Below are positions 44,913-53,508 of a DNA stretch of 64,000 nucleotides, one piece after another. The DNA comes from Nocardia speluncae NBRC 108251 (lineage in GTDB: Bacteria > Actinomycetota > Actinomycetes > Mycobacteriales > Mycobacteriaceae). The notes under the pieces were generated by a model. The model was given only the letters and a program-made list of their open reading frames with translations. It was not told the DNA's origin and did no database searches. Position 1 is the stretch's first letter. Each line of letters starts with the position of its first letter. Made by a program: the position numbers and the translations under genes. The stretch spans positions 795,220-859,219 of the forward strand of contig NZ_BDBZ01000002.1 in the NCBI RefSeq assembly GCF_001613245.1, read 5' to 3'.

Positions 44913-47618
44913 TCATCCCAGGCGCCGCGGGCCGGTATCGAAACGGCTGGGCTGCGGGCCGATCCGGGCGCGGGCATACAGGATCGCGGCCGATTCCGGA
45001 CTGGCCAGTACCGGTTCGCAGGACAATTCCCGCATTTCGGGGAGATCGTCGAACAGGGCCGATATACGGCGGGTCAGATCGATCAGGGCGGCCTTGTCGA
45101 CTCGGGGGCTGGCCGGTGTGCCGTTCAGCAGCGGCGCGGCCCGGGGGGCATCGATCAGGGCGGCGGCTTCCTCTGCCGACAGTGGTAGCGCACGATAGGC
45201 GCGGTCCCCCAGAAGTTCGATGATCGGTCCCGACAGTCCGAATTCGATGACCGAACCGAACGCCGGATCGTCCTGCACCCGCAGCACGCAGCCGACGCCT
45301 TTAGGCGCCATGCGCTGGATATGCAGGAGCGGATCGCCACATAATTCCACCAGATCACGGTAGGCCTGGCGTACCGCTTCCGGACGCCACAAATCCAAGC
45401 GCACCCAGCTCATATCGGGCCGCCGCCGCCAGCTCTCGTTCGTCGCCTTTGCCGCCACCGGATACCCGAGTTCGGCGGCCGCGGCCACCGCCGAATCGAC
45501 ATCGCGGACCGCGCGGAAGTCGACGACAGAGATTCCGTAGCAGGCAAGTAGCGTAACGGTCTCATCGTCGGCCAGTCGGCGGCCGTCACCCGAATCGGCC
45601 ATCCATCCCGCCATCAGCGCGACCGCTCGTTCACTGTCGATCCCGGCTGGACGATTGTGTTCGGCCTCCGGCCGGCCGGTGCCGTCGTGTCCCGGCGTGG
45701 CCGGACGATCGCGCCAGCGGGCGTAACGCTGTACCCGCGCCAATGCCCGCACCGCACGTGCCGGATCCGGGAACGACGGGATGGAGCCGCGGATCGCCGC
45801 CGCTCCGGGGCCACGCACCGCGAGCAGATCGGGAATACCATCCCCGCTGGCAAACGTGGTGAGTACCGGCTTGTCGCCGGATACGGTGGCCACTGCGGTG
45901 CGGATCGCTTCCGCATAACCGGTCTGCGGCAACGGGATCGGCGGCGCGAAAATGACGATCACCGCGTCGGTTTCGTCCGAACGCAGGGCCGCGGTCACTG
46001 CGGTGAGGTAATCCTCGGGCATTGCCTGCGGCCCGAGATCCACCGGTTCCGCAGCATTCAGCCCCTCACTGCGTGCGGCGTCGGCGGTGAGCCAGTTGAG
46101 CGCCGTACTGTTTCCCACGATCGCCGGACGCGGACCGCGTGGTAGCGGCTGGTAACCCAGCAGCGCCGCACAGTCGAACATCTCCGAGATCGACTCCGCC
46201 TGAACGACACCGGATTGTGCGAACAGATCGCGGACGACGGCGCGGTCCAGCTCCCCGTCCGAATTCCCGCGCGCCGCCAACCGGCTGGGGCTCACGGCCA
46301 CGATCGGTTTGTTCCGCGCGACCCGGCGCGCGATCCGGGAGAACTTCCGCGGGTTACCGAAACTCTCCAGGTACAGCAGGATCACATCGGTATCGGCATC
46401 GGTATCCCAGTACTGCAAGAGGTCGTTACCGGAAACATCGGCACGATTACCGGCGGATACGAAGGTGGACAAGCCCAGATTCCGAGTGGCTGCCTCGGCC
46501 AGGATCGCCACGCCCAAAGGGCCCGACTGGCAGAAGAACCCGATTCGCCCGCGACCGGGTAGCACGGTAGCCAGGGTCGCGTTGAGGCCGATTGCGGGAT
46601 CTGTATTGGCGATACCGAGGGCGCTGGGGCCCACTACCCGCATCCCGTGACCGCGGGCAGCCGCGACCAGTTCCGCTTCGGGCCCGCGGCCCTGCTCCCC
46701 GGTTTCGCTGAATCCGGCGGACAATACGAGCAAGCCTTTGACGCCCTTGGCCATACAGTCGTCGAGCACGGAGCCGATCTCGGTAGCGGGTACCGCCACC
46801 ACCGCCAGATCCACCTCGTCGGGGATATCGCGCACCGTGGGATAGGCGTGCACTCCGCGGACCGAACGGCGGCCGGGATTCACCGGATACACGGCACCGT
46901 GGTACGAACCGTCGAGCAGATTCGCCAGCACCACTCCGCCGACCCGTCCCGTACTGGGTGTGGCACCGATAACCGCCACCGAACGCGGCGCGAGCAGGTT
47001 GCCGACGCTACGGGCCTCCGAGGCCCGCTCCCGCGCATCCCGGACCGAACGCAGGGCTTCGGTGGGATCGATGGCGAACTCGAGATGCAGCACCGACCCG
47101 TCACGGCTGCGTTCCACCTGGTACCCGGCCTCGCGGAACACGGTGACCATTACCGTGTTCTCCGCGAGCACCTCCGCGACGAAGGTTTCGATCCCGTTCT
47201 CCGCCGCCGCCCCTGCCAGATGCTCCAGCAGGATCGAACCGAGGCCGCGGCCCTGGTGACCGTCCGCCACGACGAACGCGACCTCCGCGGAGCGCTTGCC
47301 CGAGCGATCGAGCAGTTCGTACCGGCCCACGGCGATGATCGAATCCCCGAGCACGACGACCAGCCCGACCCGATCGTGATAGTCGACGTGGGTGGTGCGG
47401 TACAGATCCTTCGGCGAGATCCGCGGGTACGGCCCGAAGTAGCGCAGGTATCGGGTGCGTTCGGAGAGCGCGGTGTGGAACCGCTGCAGTTCGTCGGCGT
47501 CCGCGGGCGTGATCGGGCGTAACCGCACCACGCCGCCGTCGGAGGCCAGAACATCGGCGTACCAGTGCTGTGGCGCGGGGGCCGGCTCGTCGGGAACTGT
47601 TTCGGCCGATTCAGTCAC
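44913..47618 (-). CDS. GNAT lysine acetyltransferase fused to an acyl-CoA synthetase-like domain (Pat)
   Basis: 901 residues from GTG 47618, 6 nt after GGAGG; the start overlaps the acuC stop by 8 nt. The N-terminal GNAT domain (about 28-180) has the CoA loop HQGRGLGS at 121-128. An NDP-forming acyl-CoA synthetase-like region follows, beginning SVAVIGATPSTGRVGG (about 213) and including FCQSGPLGVAILAEA, and a partial ATP-grasp-like C-terminus ends the protein. This is the actinobacterial order of the PatZ/Pat type, whose members acetylate and inactivate acetyl-CoA synthetase. The adjoining deacetylase supports that role. Confidence 0.87.
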   Translation of the reverse strand: MTESAETVPDEPAPAPQHWYADVLASDGGVVRLRPITPADADELQRFHTALSERTRYLRYFGPYPRISPKDLYRTTHVDYHDRVGLVVVLGDSIIAVGRYELLDRSGKRSAEVAFVVADGHQGRGLGSILLEHLAGAAAENGIETFVAEVLAENTVMVTVFREAGYQVERSRDGSVLHLEFAIDPTEALRSVRDARERASEARSVGNLLAPRSVAVIGATPSTGRVGGVVLANLLDGSYHGAVYPVNPGRRSVRGVHAYPTVRDIPDEVDLAVVAVPATEIGSVLDDCMAKGVKGLLVLSAGFSETGEQGRGPEAELVAAARGHGMRVVGPSALGIANTDPAIGLNATLATVLPGRGRIGFFCQSGPLGVAILAEAATRNLGLSTFVSAGNRADVSGNDLLQYWDTDADTDVILLYLESFGNPRKFSRIARRVARNKPIVAVSPSRLAARGNSDGELDRAVVRDLFAQSGVVQAESISEMFDCAALLGYQPLPRGPRPAIVGNSTALNWLTADAARSEGLNAAEPVDLGPQAMPEDYLTAVTAALRSDETDAVIVIFAPPIPLPQTGYAEAIRTAVATVSGDKPVLTTFASGDGIPDLLAVRGPGAAAIRGSIPSFPDPARAVRALARVQRYARWRDRPATPGHDGTGRPEAEHNRPAGIDSERAVALMAGWMADSGDGRRLADDETVTLLACYGISVVDFRAVRDVDSAVAAAAELGYPVAAKATNESWRRRPDMSWVRLDLWRPEAVRQAYRDLVELCGDPLLHIQRMAPKGVGCVLRVQDDPAFGSVIEFGLSGPIIELLGDRAYRALPLSAEEAAALIDAPRAAPLLNGTPASPRVDKAALIDLTRRISALFDDLPEMRELSCEPVLASPESAAILYARARIGPQPSRFDTGPRRLG

Positions 47619-48873
47619 GCGGGTCCTCCGGATCCAGGCCGAGCGGGCCGAAGCACGCGCGGCGGGTGGCGAGGACGGCGGTATCGACCGCACGCTGCGC
47701 GCGGTCGATCCGGGCGTCCCCGGTTTCCGCGGTGCCCCCTGGGCCGTCCCAGCGCTGGAACGCGATATCCACACCGTCGCCCATCGTGCGGGGCGGCGAT
47801 ATCCGCGGCCTTTCGGTTTGCACGAGATCGATCCAATCCTGCGGTATCGCAGTCGCCGGGTCCACCGGACGGTCCAGCGCGAGGGCCAAGAGCTGGGTCC
47901 ACGCCCGCGGCACGACCCGGACCAGGCCGTACCCGCCACCGCCGACGGCCAGCCAGCGGCCCTCGGCGTACCGGTCGGCCAGATCCCGCATGGCGGCGAA
48001 GGCGGCCACCTGGCCCTCGACACCGAGTTCGAGATCGGCCAGCGGATCCTCCCGGTGGGTGTCGACTCCGCACTGACTGATGATCAGCTGCGGCCGGAAC
48101 GCCGCGATCGCGCCGGGTACGACTGCATGGAAGGCGCGCAGCCATTGCGGGTCGCGGGTACCCGGTAGCAGCGGCAGGTTGATCGCGGTGCCGTCGCCGG
48201 ATCCACTACCCGTTTCCTCCGGCCACCCCGTATTCGGCCACAATGTCGCGGGGTGCTGGTGGATCGAGAGGGTGAGTACGCGCGGATCCCGGTAGAACGC
48301 GTGCTGGACGCCGTCACCGTGGTGGACATCCACGTCGATGTAGGCGATCCGGTCGAAACCGTGGTCGAGCAGCCAGGAGATGGCCACCGCGACGTCGTTG
48401 TACACGCAGAAGCCGGCCGCTCGTCCCGGCATGGCATGGTGCATCCCGCCGCCGATGCTCACCGCGCGCCGGGAACTTCCCGCCGCGATCGCCCGAGCTG
48501 CGGCCAGCGTGCCGCCCACGATCACCGATGAGGCCTCGTGCATCCGGGGGAAGACCGGATTGTCGGTGGAGCCGAGGCCGTAGGGCGGGTCGGCCGATTC
48601 CTCGCCGGGAGCAGCGGGTACCGCCCGGCGTACCGCCTCGATGTAGTTCCCGGTGTGCACCCGGAGCAGCTCGCCGGTATCGGCCGCGGCCGGCTCCAGC
48701 GTTTCGATACCGTCCAGCACGCCGAGCGCACGCGCCAGCGCCATGGTGTACCGCAGCCGGGCCGGTTTCATCGGGTGCTCGGGCGTCCACGAGTACTCGA
48801 GGAACCGGTCGGTCCACACGACGGTCGCCGCCTGCGGGGCGCCGCATTCTGCCTGCCGTGCTGAAGTGGCCAT
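47611..48873 (-). CDS. acuC: AcuC-type class I histone-deacetylase-like protein deacetylase
   Basis: 420 residues from ATG 48873. The zinc-dependent deacetylase core is complete: tandem His145-His146 in GGGMHHAMPG, FCVYNDVAVA, the zinc ligands Asp182 and His184 in DVDVHHGDG, and a third acidic ligand in HREDPLADL. AcuC reverses lysine acetylation, classically on acetyl-CoA synthetase. Its stop lies within the start region of the acetyltransferase gene, so eraser and writer are made from one message. The C-terminal 60 residues extend past the usual core. Confidence 0.92.
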   Translation of the reverse strand: MATSARQAECGAPQAATVVWTDRFLEYSWTPEHPMKPARLRYTMALARALGVLDGIETLEPAAADTGELLRVHTGNYIEAVRRAVPAAPGEESADPPYGLGSTDNPVFPRMHEASSVIVGGTLAAARAIAAGSSRRAVSIGGGMHHAMPGRAAGFCVYNDVAVAISWLLDHGFDRIAYIDVDVHHGDGVQHAFYRDPRVLTLSIHQHPATLWPNTGWPEETGSGSGDGTAINLPLLPGTRDPQWLRAFHAVVPGAIAAFRPQLIISQCGVDTHREDPLADLELGVEGQVAAFAAMRDLADRYAEGRWLAVGGGGYGLVRVVPRAWTQLLALALDRPVDPATAIPQDWIDLVQTERPRISPPRTMGDGVDIAFQRWDGPGGTAETGDARIDRAQRAVDTAVLATRRACFGPLGLDPEDPRD

Positions 48874-48929
48874 GATCGCAACCGTATCGGGAAGGGCGGA
48901 ACCCCATCCGACGTTGTCATGCAGTAGAA

Positions 48930-48939
48930 ATACATGTAT
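48930..48939. promoter_or_regulatory. ATACATGTAT palindrome between acuC and ideR
   Basis: A perfect 10-bp palindrome in the 183-bp divergent gap, in an AT-richer patch. TTGTCA at 48914-48919 could be a -35. It could be an operator or part of a promoter; no known regulator's consensus is clearly matched. Confidence 0.3.
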
Positions 48940-49056
48940 GTGCGACAGCGGCGCCGAACCGCGCGCCGCCGGTATTCCCATCGCGTCATGCGACCCGCTC
49001 CGTCCGACCGGGGTCGCTGGTGCGCAGGTAGAATTCGTGCCGACGAAGGGGCAACA

Positions 49057-49740
49057 GTGAAGGATCTGGTCGACACCACGGAGATGTATCTCCGTACCAT
49101 CTACGACCTCGAGGAGGAGGGCGTAGTACCCCTGCGCGCCCGGATCGCGGAGCGCCTCGAGCAGAGCGGGCCGACCGTGAGTCAGACCGTGGCACGGATG
49201 GAGCGCGACGGGCTGCTCCTGGTCGCGGGTGACCGGCATCTCGAGCTGACCGATAAAGGCCGCAGCATGGCGGTTGCCGTGATGCGCAAACACCGGCTGG
49301 CCGAACGGCTGCTCGTCGATATCATCGGCCTCGACTGGCAGAACGTGCACGCCGAGGCCTGCCGCTGGGAACATGTGATGAGCGAGGAAGTCGAGCGGCG
49401 GCTGGTCGAGGTGCTCAACCATCCCACCACCTCGCCGTACGGCAACCCCATACCCGGGCTGGACGAACTCGGTATCAATGCCGATCTGTTCGAGGAACCA
49501 CTGAAGCGGCTCTCCGAGTTGCCGCAGGGCCGGACACATGCCGTGGTGGTGCGACGACTGGCCGAACATATCCAGACCGACCCGGAAGTGATCGGCCGAT
49601 TGCGGGAGGCCGGTGTCGTACCCGATGCCCGCGTAACGGTCGAGAGCAAACCGGGCGCCGTGGTGATCACCGTTCCGGGGCACGGGGGTTTCGAACTTCC
49701 CGACGAAATGGCCCACGCCGTCCAGGTAAAGCTGGTCTGA
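49057..49740 (+). CDS. ideR: Iron-dependent repressor IdeR (DtxR family)
   Basis: 227 residues from GTG 49057, with AAGGGG upstream. The N-terminal HTH (about 25-50: ARIAERLEQSGPTVSQTVARME) is intact. All metal ligands of DtxR/IdeR are present at the canonical numbers: Met10, Cys102, Glu105 and His106 in site 2; His79, Glu83 and His98 in site 1. The C-terminal SH3-like FeoA domain ends the protein. With Fe(II) bound it represses siderophore genes and activates storage genes. It is 3 bp upstream of galE. Counterpart of Rv2711. Confidence 0.96.
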   Translation: MKDLVDTTEMYLRTIYDLEEEGVVPLRARIAERLEQSGPTVSQTVARMERDGLLLVAGDRHLELTDKGRSMAVAVMRKHRLAERLLVDIIGLDWQNVHAEACRWEHVMSEEVERRLVEVLNHPTTSPYGNPIPGLDELGINADLFEEPLKRLSELPQGRTHAVVVRRLAEHIQTDPEVIGRLREAGVVPDARVTVESKPGAVVITVPGHGGFELPDEMAHAVQVKLV

Positions 49741-49743
49741 TCC

Positions 49744-50724
49744 GTGGAACTCTTGATCACCGGCGGTGCCGGTTATGTGGGTGGCGTATGCGCGCACGTC
49801 CTGCGCGAGCAGGGACACGATGTGGTGGTCGTGGACGATCTGTCGACCGGTAATGCGGACGGGGTGCCCGCGGGCGTCGAATTCGTCGAAGGTGATATCG
49901 CCGAGGTCGCGCCGGATCTGCTGCACACCCGGCGCTTCGACGGTGTTCTGCATTTCGCGGCGCAGTCGCTGGTCGGTGAATCGGTACAGCAGCCGGAGAA
50001 ATACTGGCACGGCAACGTGGTGAAAACCCTCACGCTGCTCGAGGCCATCCGGAAGACCGGAACTCCGCGCCTGGTGTTCTCCTCGACGGCAGCGGTGTAC
50101 GGCGAACCGGAGCAGGTTCCGATCACCGAGGATGCGCCCGCCCGGCCCACCAATCCCTATGGTGCATCCAAACTGGCCATCGATCATGCCATCACGTCGT
50201 ATTCGGTGGCGCACGGCTTGGCCGCTACCAGTCTGCGCTATTTCAATGTGGCCGGCGCCTACGGCGGCCTCGGCGAGAACCGGGTGGTGGAAACCCATCT
50301 GATCCCGCTGGTGTTGCAGGTCGCGGCGGGCCATCGGGATTCCATCTCGGTGTTCGGTACCGATTGGCCCACGCCGGACGGGACCGCGGTGCGCGATTAC
50401 ATCCACATCCTGGATCTGGCGCAGGCCCATCTGCTGGCCCTCGAATCCGCTGCTGCGGGCACCCACCGGGTGTTCAATCTCGGCAGCGGCACCGGGTTCT
50501 CGGTGCGCGAGGTGATCGCAGCGTGCCGCCGCGTCACCGGCCGACCGATCAACGCGGTCGACGCGCCCCGCCGTGCGGGTGATCCGGCGGTGCTCATCGC
50601 CTCCAGCCGCCGGGCGGTCGACGAGCTCGGCTGGCAGCCCGCACACAACGATCTCGACGAGATCGTCTCCGCCGCGTGGGCATATCTGCAAGGCCTCGGC
50701 TCGCGTGCGCACAGCGCCCGCTGA
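49744..50724 (+). CDS. galE: UDP-glucose 4-epimerase GalE
   Basis: 326 residues from GTG 49744. An extended short-chain dehydrogenase with NAD motif [12 protein letters not shown], active-site Ser in SSTAAVYGE, and YxxxK with Tyr139 and Lys143 ([12 protein letters not shown]). It interconverts UDP-glucose and UDP-galactose, supplying galactose for arabinogalactan. The coupling to ideR mirrors dtxR-galE in Corynebacterium. No iron-repressor box was seen, so co-transcription may be without functional meaning. Confidence 0.92.
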   Translation: MELLITGGAGYVGGVCAHVLREQGHDVVVVDDLSTGNADGVPAGVEFVEGDIAEVAPDLLHTRRFDGVLHFAAQSLVGESVQQPEKYWHGNVVKTLTLLEAIRKTGTPRLVFSSTAAVYGEPEQVPITEDAPARPTNPYGASKLAIDHAITSYSVAHGLAATSLRYFNVAGAYGGLGENRVVETHLIPLVLQVAAGHRDSISVFGTDWPTPDGTAVRDYIHILDLAQAHLLALESAAAGTHRVFNLGSGTGFSVREVIAACRRVTGRPINAVDAPRRAGDPAVLIASSRRAVDELGWQPAHNDLDEIVSAAWAYLQGLGSRAHSAR

Positions 50725-50738
50725 CCCCGGCGCACCGT

Positions 50739-52091
50739 TCACCACTGCGGGGCATCCATATCGACGCCGAGTGTGAGGGCACAGTCCTTGCCGCACCGCG
50801 CCAGGTCGCGGACACGTTCGGGACGCATCTCGGTCTCCAGCGCGGTGTGCAGCAGGGCGGCCATGGAATGATGCGGGTCCGCGTCGAGGGCGGCGTCCAG
50901 GGCGATCCCGGCGAACGGGCCGTCGCCACGGACGTAGGCGAAATAGCCCAGCAGCATGGCTGTTTCGGCGCGATCGGCACCGCCGAGCGCGCGCGCCAGC
51001 CGGGACCACACTTGCTCGGCAGCCTCGGCGTGCACGGTTGCGGCAAGCGCAAACATGCAGTCCCGCAGTTCCCGGTCGCGCAGCGCCACCGCAATATCGG
51101 CCAGTTCGCGGGCGGCGAGATCGGCACCGGATTCGGTGTTCGAAATCAACCAGAGCACGGTGACGAGTTCACCGTGCAGGAATCCGATCGGATCCTCGCG
51201 CCGGGCGGCTGCGACGTAACGGTCCTTTGCCCGGTCCTGCGCTGCGCCCAGTTCGGCCGAAACCTGTTCGCACAATGCGGGGTCCGGCGCGATCAGTGCG
51301 GTGAGCTCGCCTCGGCACCGCCGAATCGGCCGACCGTCCAGGACTCGATTCAGCGTCACCCGAGAGGCCACCGGATCGGCGATGAGACCGCGGTGACCCG
51401 GGTCGGTAAGACTCCACCAGGGCCGGCCGTTGCAGATCGAGTGGGCAGCCCATACGGCCCGCACCGGGACCGCGGCGGACTCCATTCGGCGCTCCAATGC
51501 AGTGAGGACCGGAATCGGTTGCGGTAGCGATCCTTCCGGATCCGGCAATCCCTCGTCGACGAGTACGACGAGAACCCCCACGACACCGGGCCGGGCGCAT
51601 ACCCGCGATGCCGCCGCGGCAACGGTGCCCTCATCGGAGGGCCTCCCGGTGGCAGGCTGCCGGAGATCGAACCGGACGACGAGATCGATGACGGCGCTGT
51701 GGGGGGCGTCAGGTGCCGCACACAGCACGGCCAGCACAAGCGAACGTTCGGGACGGAAACCGAGCATGGCGGGAATCGCCGCGATGAGGTCGCCCGGATC
51801 GTCGAGCCGGGCCGGGCCCGGCCGGGCGAGCCGATCGTATTCACCCGTCGCTCCCTCGGCGCAGCGGAGCAGTGCCGCCCCGGCCGGTCTGCCACCGGCC
51901 GGGGCGGGTGACACGCCGGGCCCGGCGGCGGTCGGGGCGGGGGTCCGAACGGTCAGCGACCGGGCGGTCGGGCAACGGCCACCGGTGCCGGCCCGGGTGG
52001 CCGCCCGGCCCATGACGGCCGGACCCGGATGATCGAGTGCGCGGAGTGGAGCGGCAGGAGAGTGTGAAACGGAGGTCGGTGCGGGTGTCAT
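50739..52091 (-). CDS. DUF4192 family protein (Rv2712c-like)
   Basis: 450 residues from ATG 52091. A Pro/Ala-rich N-terminus (about 1-90) is followed by the DUF4192 core, with PGDLIAAIPAMLGFRPERSLVL at its start and VGVLVVLVDEGLP after it. The second half has the tetratricopeptide-like helical repeat ending GDGPFAGIALDAALDADPHHSMAALLHTAL. Its function is unknown in all actinobacteria. It converges on galE and diverges from the PAC2 gene. Confidence 0.87.
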   Translation of the reverse strand: MTPAPTSVSHSPAAPLRALDHPGPAVMGRAATRAGTGGRCPTARSLTVRTPAPTAAGPGVSPAPAGGRPAGAALLRCAEGATGEYDRLARPGPARLDDPGDLIAAIPAMLGFRPERSLVLAVLCAAPDAPHSAVIDLVVRFDLRQPATGRPSDEGTVAAAASRVCARPGVVGVLVVLVDEGLPDPEGSLPQPIPVLTALERRMESAAVPVRAVWAAHSICNGRPWWSLTDPGHRGLIADPVASRVTLNRVLDGRPIRRCRGELTALIAPDPALCEQVSAELGAAQDRAKDRYVAAARREDPIGFLHGELVTVLWLISNTESGADLAARELADIAVALRDRELRDCMFALAATVHAEAAEQVWSRLARALGGADRAETAMLLGYFAYVRGDGPFAGIALDAALDADPHHSMAALLHTALETEMRPERVRDLARCGKDCALTLGVDMDAPQW

Positions 52092-52503
52092 GGATCGATC
52101 ATGCGGCGAGGTGCTCCCAGCTCGCCGCCGTGAGCTGGGACGATGCCGAGAACAGAGAAGTCTGTGGATAACGTCGGGTTGTGCACGGATTGGCCGTCCC
52201 GGGGGCGTAGATGCGGCGGCAGGAAGCCATCGGAGCCGAAAACGGTACATCGGCGGGACGGCTGTGCCACACTCCCTTCGTTCACCGGCCGCGCAGCACC
52301 CCGATCCGGCATCGAGCCCGCTCGGGGCCGGGAATTCACCGGCGTCGGCCGCTGTTGTCACCGCAGAGAGCCGATGCACGGCCCCGTGTGGCTGTTCATC
52401 GTCATGGGGGACAATGAAGTGTGATTCGCGGCTCGTGGCGCGGCAGCGGACACAACAGTTGCCCGACCGGCCCGCCGACGGATCGCGCAGGAAGGAGTAC
52501 GCG
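52092..52503. promoter_or_regulatory. Divergent gap DUF4192 / PAC2 with a DnaA box
   Basis: 412 bp with no supported gene. TGTGGATAA at 52163-52171 is a consensus DnaA box on the minus strand (TTATCCACA). GACAAT at 52410-52415 is a plausible -10 for the PAC2 gene, giving a leader of about 85 nt, and AAGGAGTA is its ribosome-binding site. Confidence 0.45.
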
Positions 52504-53439
52504 ATGGACTACGAGTCGCGAATGTACGAACTGGAGTTCCCCGCTCCGCAGCTGTCGTCCGACGACGGCTCGGGGCCGGTTCTGGTGCACGGCCTCGAGG
52601 GTTACTCCGACGCAGGCCACGCCGTCCGGCTTGCGACGACCCATCTGCGGGAAAGCCTCGAAAGCGAACTGGTCGCATCGTTCGACGTCGACGAGCTGCT
52701 CGACTACCGATCGCGGCGCCCGTTGATGACCTTCAAGACGGATCATTTCGCCGACTACGCCGAACCCGAACTGAACCTGTGGGCGGTGCGCGATACCGCG
52801 GGCACGCCGTTCCTGCTCCTCGCCGGGATGGAACCCGACCTGCGCTGGGAAAAGTTCACCACTGCGGTACGGCTGCTGGCCGAACAACTCGGGGTGAGCC
52901 GCAGTATCGGCCTCAGTGCCATTCCGATGGCGATTCCGCATACCCGCCCGCTGGGTGTGACGGCGCATTCCTCGAACCGCGATCTCATCCCGGACAATCA
53001 ACGCTGGCCTGGTGAGCTGCAGGTTCCGGCCAGCGCCTCCACTCTCCTGGAGTACCGGATGGCCCAGCACGGCCACGAATCGCTGGGGTTCTCGGTGCAC
53101 GTTCCGCATTATCTGGCGCAGACCTCCTACCCGGAGGCCGCGCAGACGCTGCTCGAACATCTCGGCGAGAACTCCGGGCTGCAATTCCCGCTGGCGGCCC
53201 TCGGCGAGGCCGCGGCGCAGGTCCGCGAACAGGTCAACGAACATATCGCCGGCAATGCCGAGGTGGAGACGGTCGTCCAGGCGCTGGAGCGCCAGTACGA
53301 CACCTTCGTCACCGCCCAGGAACGCCAGTCCAGTTTGCTGGTCGGTGAGGGTGAGCTGCCCAGCGGGGAGGAACTGGGTGCCGAGTTCGAACGCTTCCTC
53401 GCCGAACAGGGTGGCTACTCCGACGACGAGCAGAACTGA
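52504..53439 (+). CDS. PAC2-family protein (Rv2714-like)
   Basis: 311 residues from ATG 52504, with AAGGAGT upstream. The PAC2 fold (relatives assist proteasome assembly in eukaryotes and archaea) starts with VLVHGLEGYSDAGHAVRLA and includes FLLLAGMEPDLRWEKF, IGLSAIPMAIPHTRP and HVPHYLAQTSYPEAA. The C-terminal 90 residues are helical and acidic. It is trimeric in M. tuberculosis; the role is unsettled. It precedes a helicase gene by 69 bp on the same strand. Confidence 0.9.
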   Translation: MDYESRMYELEFPAPQLSSDDGSGPVLVHGLEGYSDAGHAVRLATTHLRESLESELVASFDVDELLDYRSRRPLMTFKTDHFADYAEPELNLWAVRDTAGTPFLLLAGMEPDLRWEKFTTAVRLLAEQLGVSRSIGLSAIPMAIPHTRPLGVTAHSSNRDLIPDNQRWPGELQVPASASTLLEYRMAQHGHESLGFSVHVPHYLAQTSYPEAAQTLLEHLGENSGLQFPLAALGEAAAQVREQVNEHIAGNAEVETVVQALERQYDTFVTAQERQSSLLVGEGELPSGEELGAEFERFLAEQGGYSDDEQN

Positions 53440-53508
53440 TCGAAGCGGTCACCGGCACACGACCACCGTGCCGGTGACCGGGACCGGGGACGACGTAGGG
53501 TGTCCCGG

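Noticed and set aside
48874..49056. IdeR iron box in the ideR promoter
   Set aside because: No sequence resembling the 19-bp TTAGGTTAGGCTAACCTAA consensus; the ATACATGTAT palindrome is unrelated.
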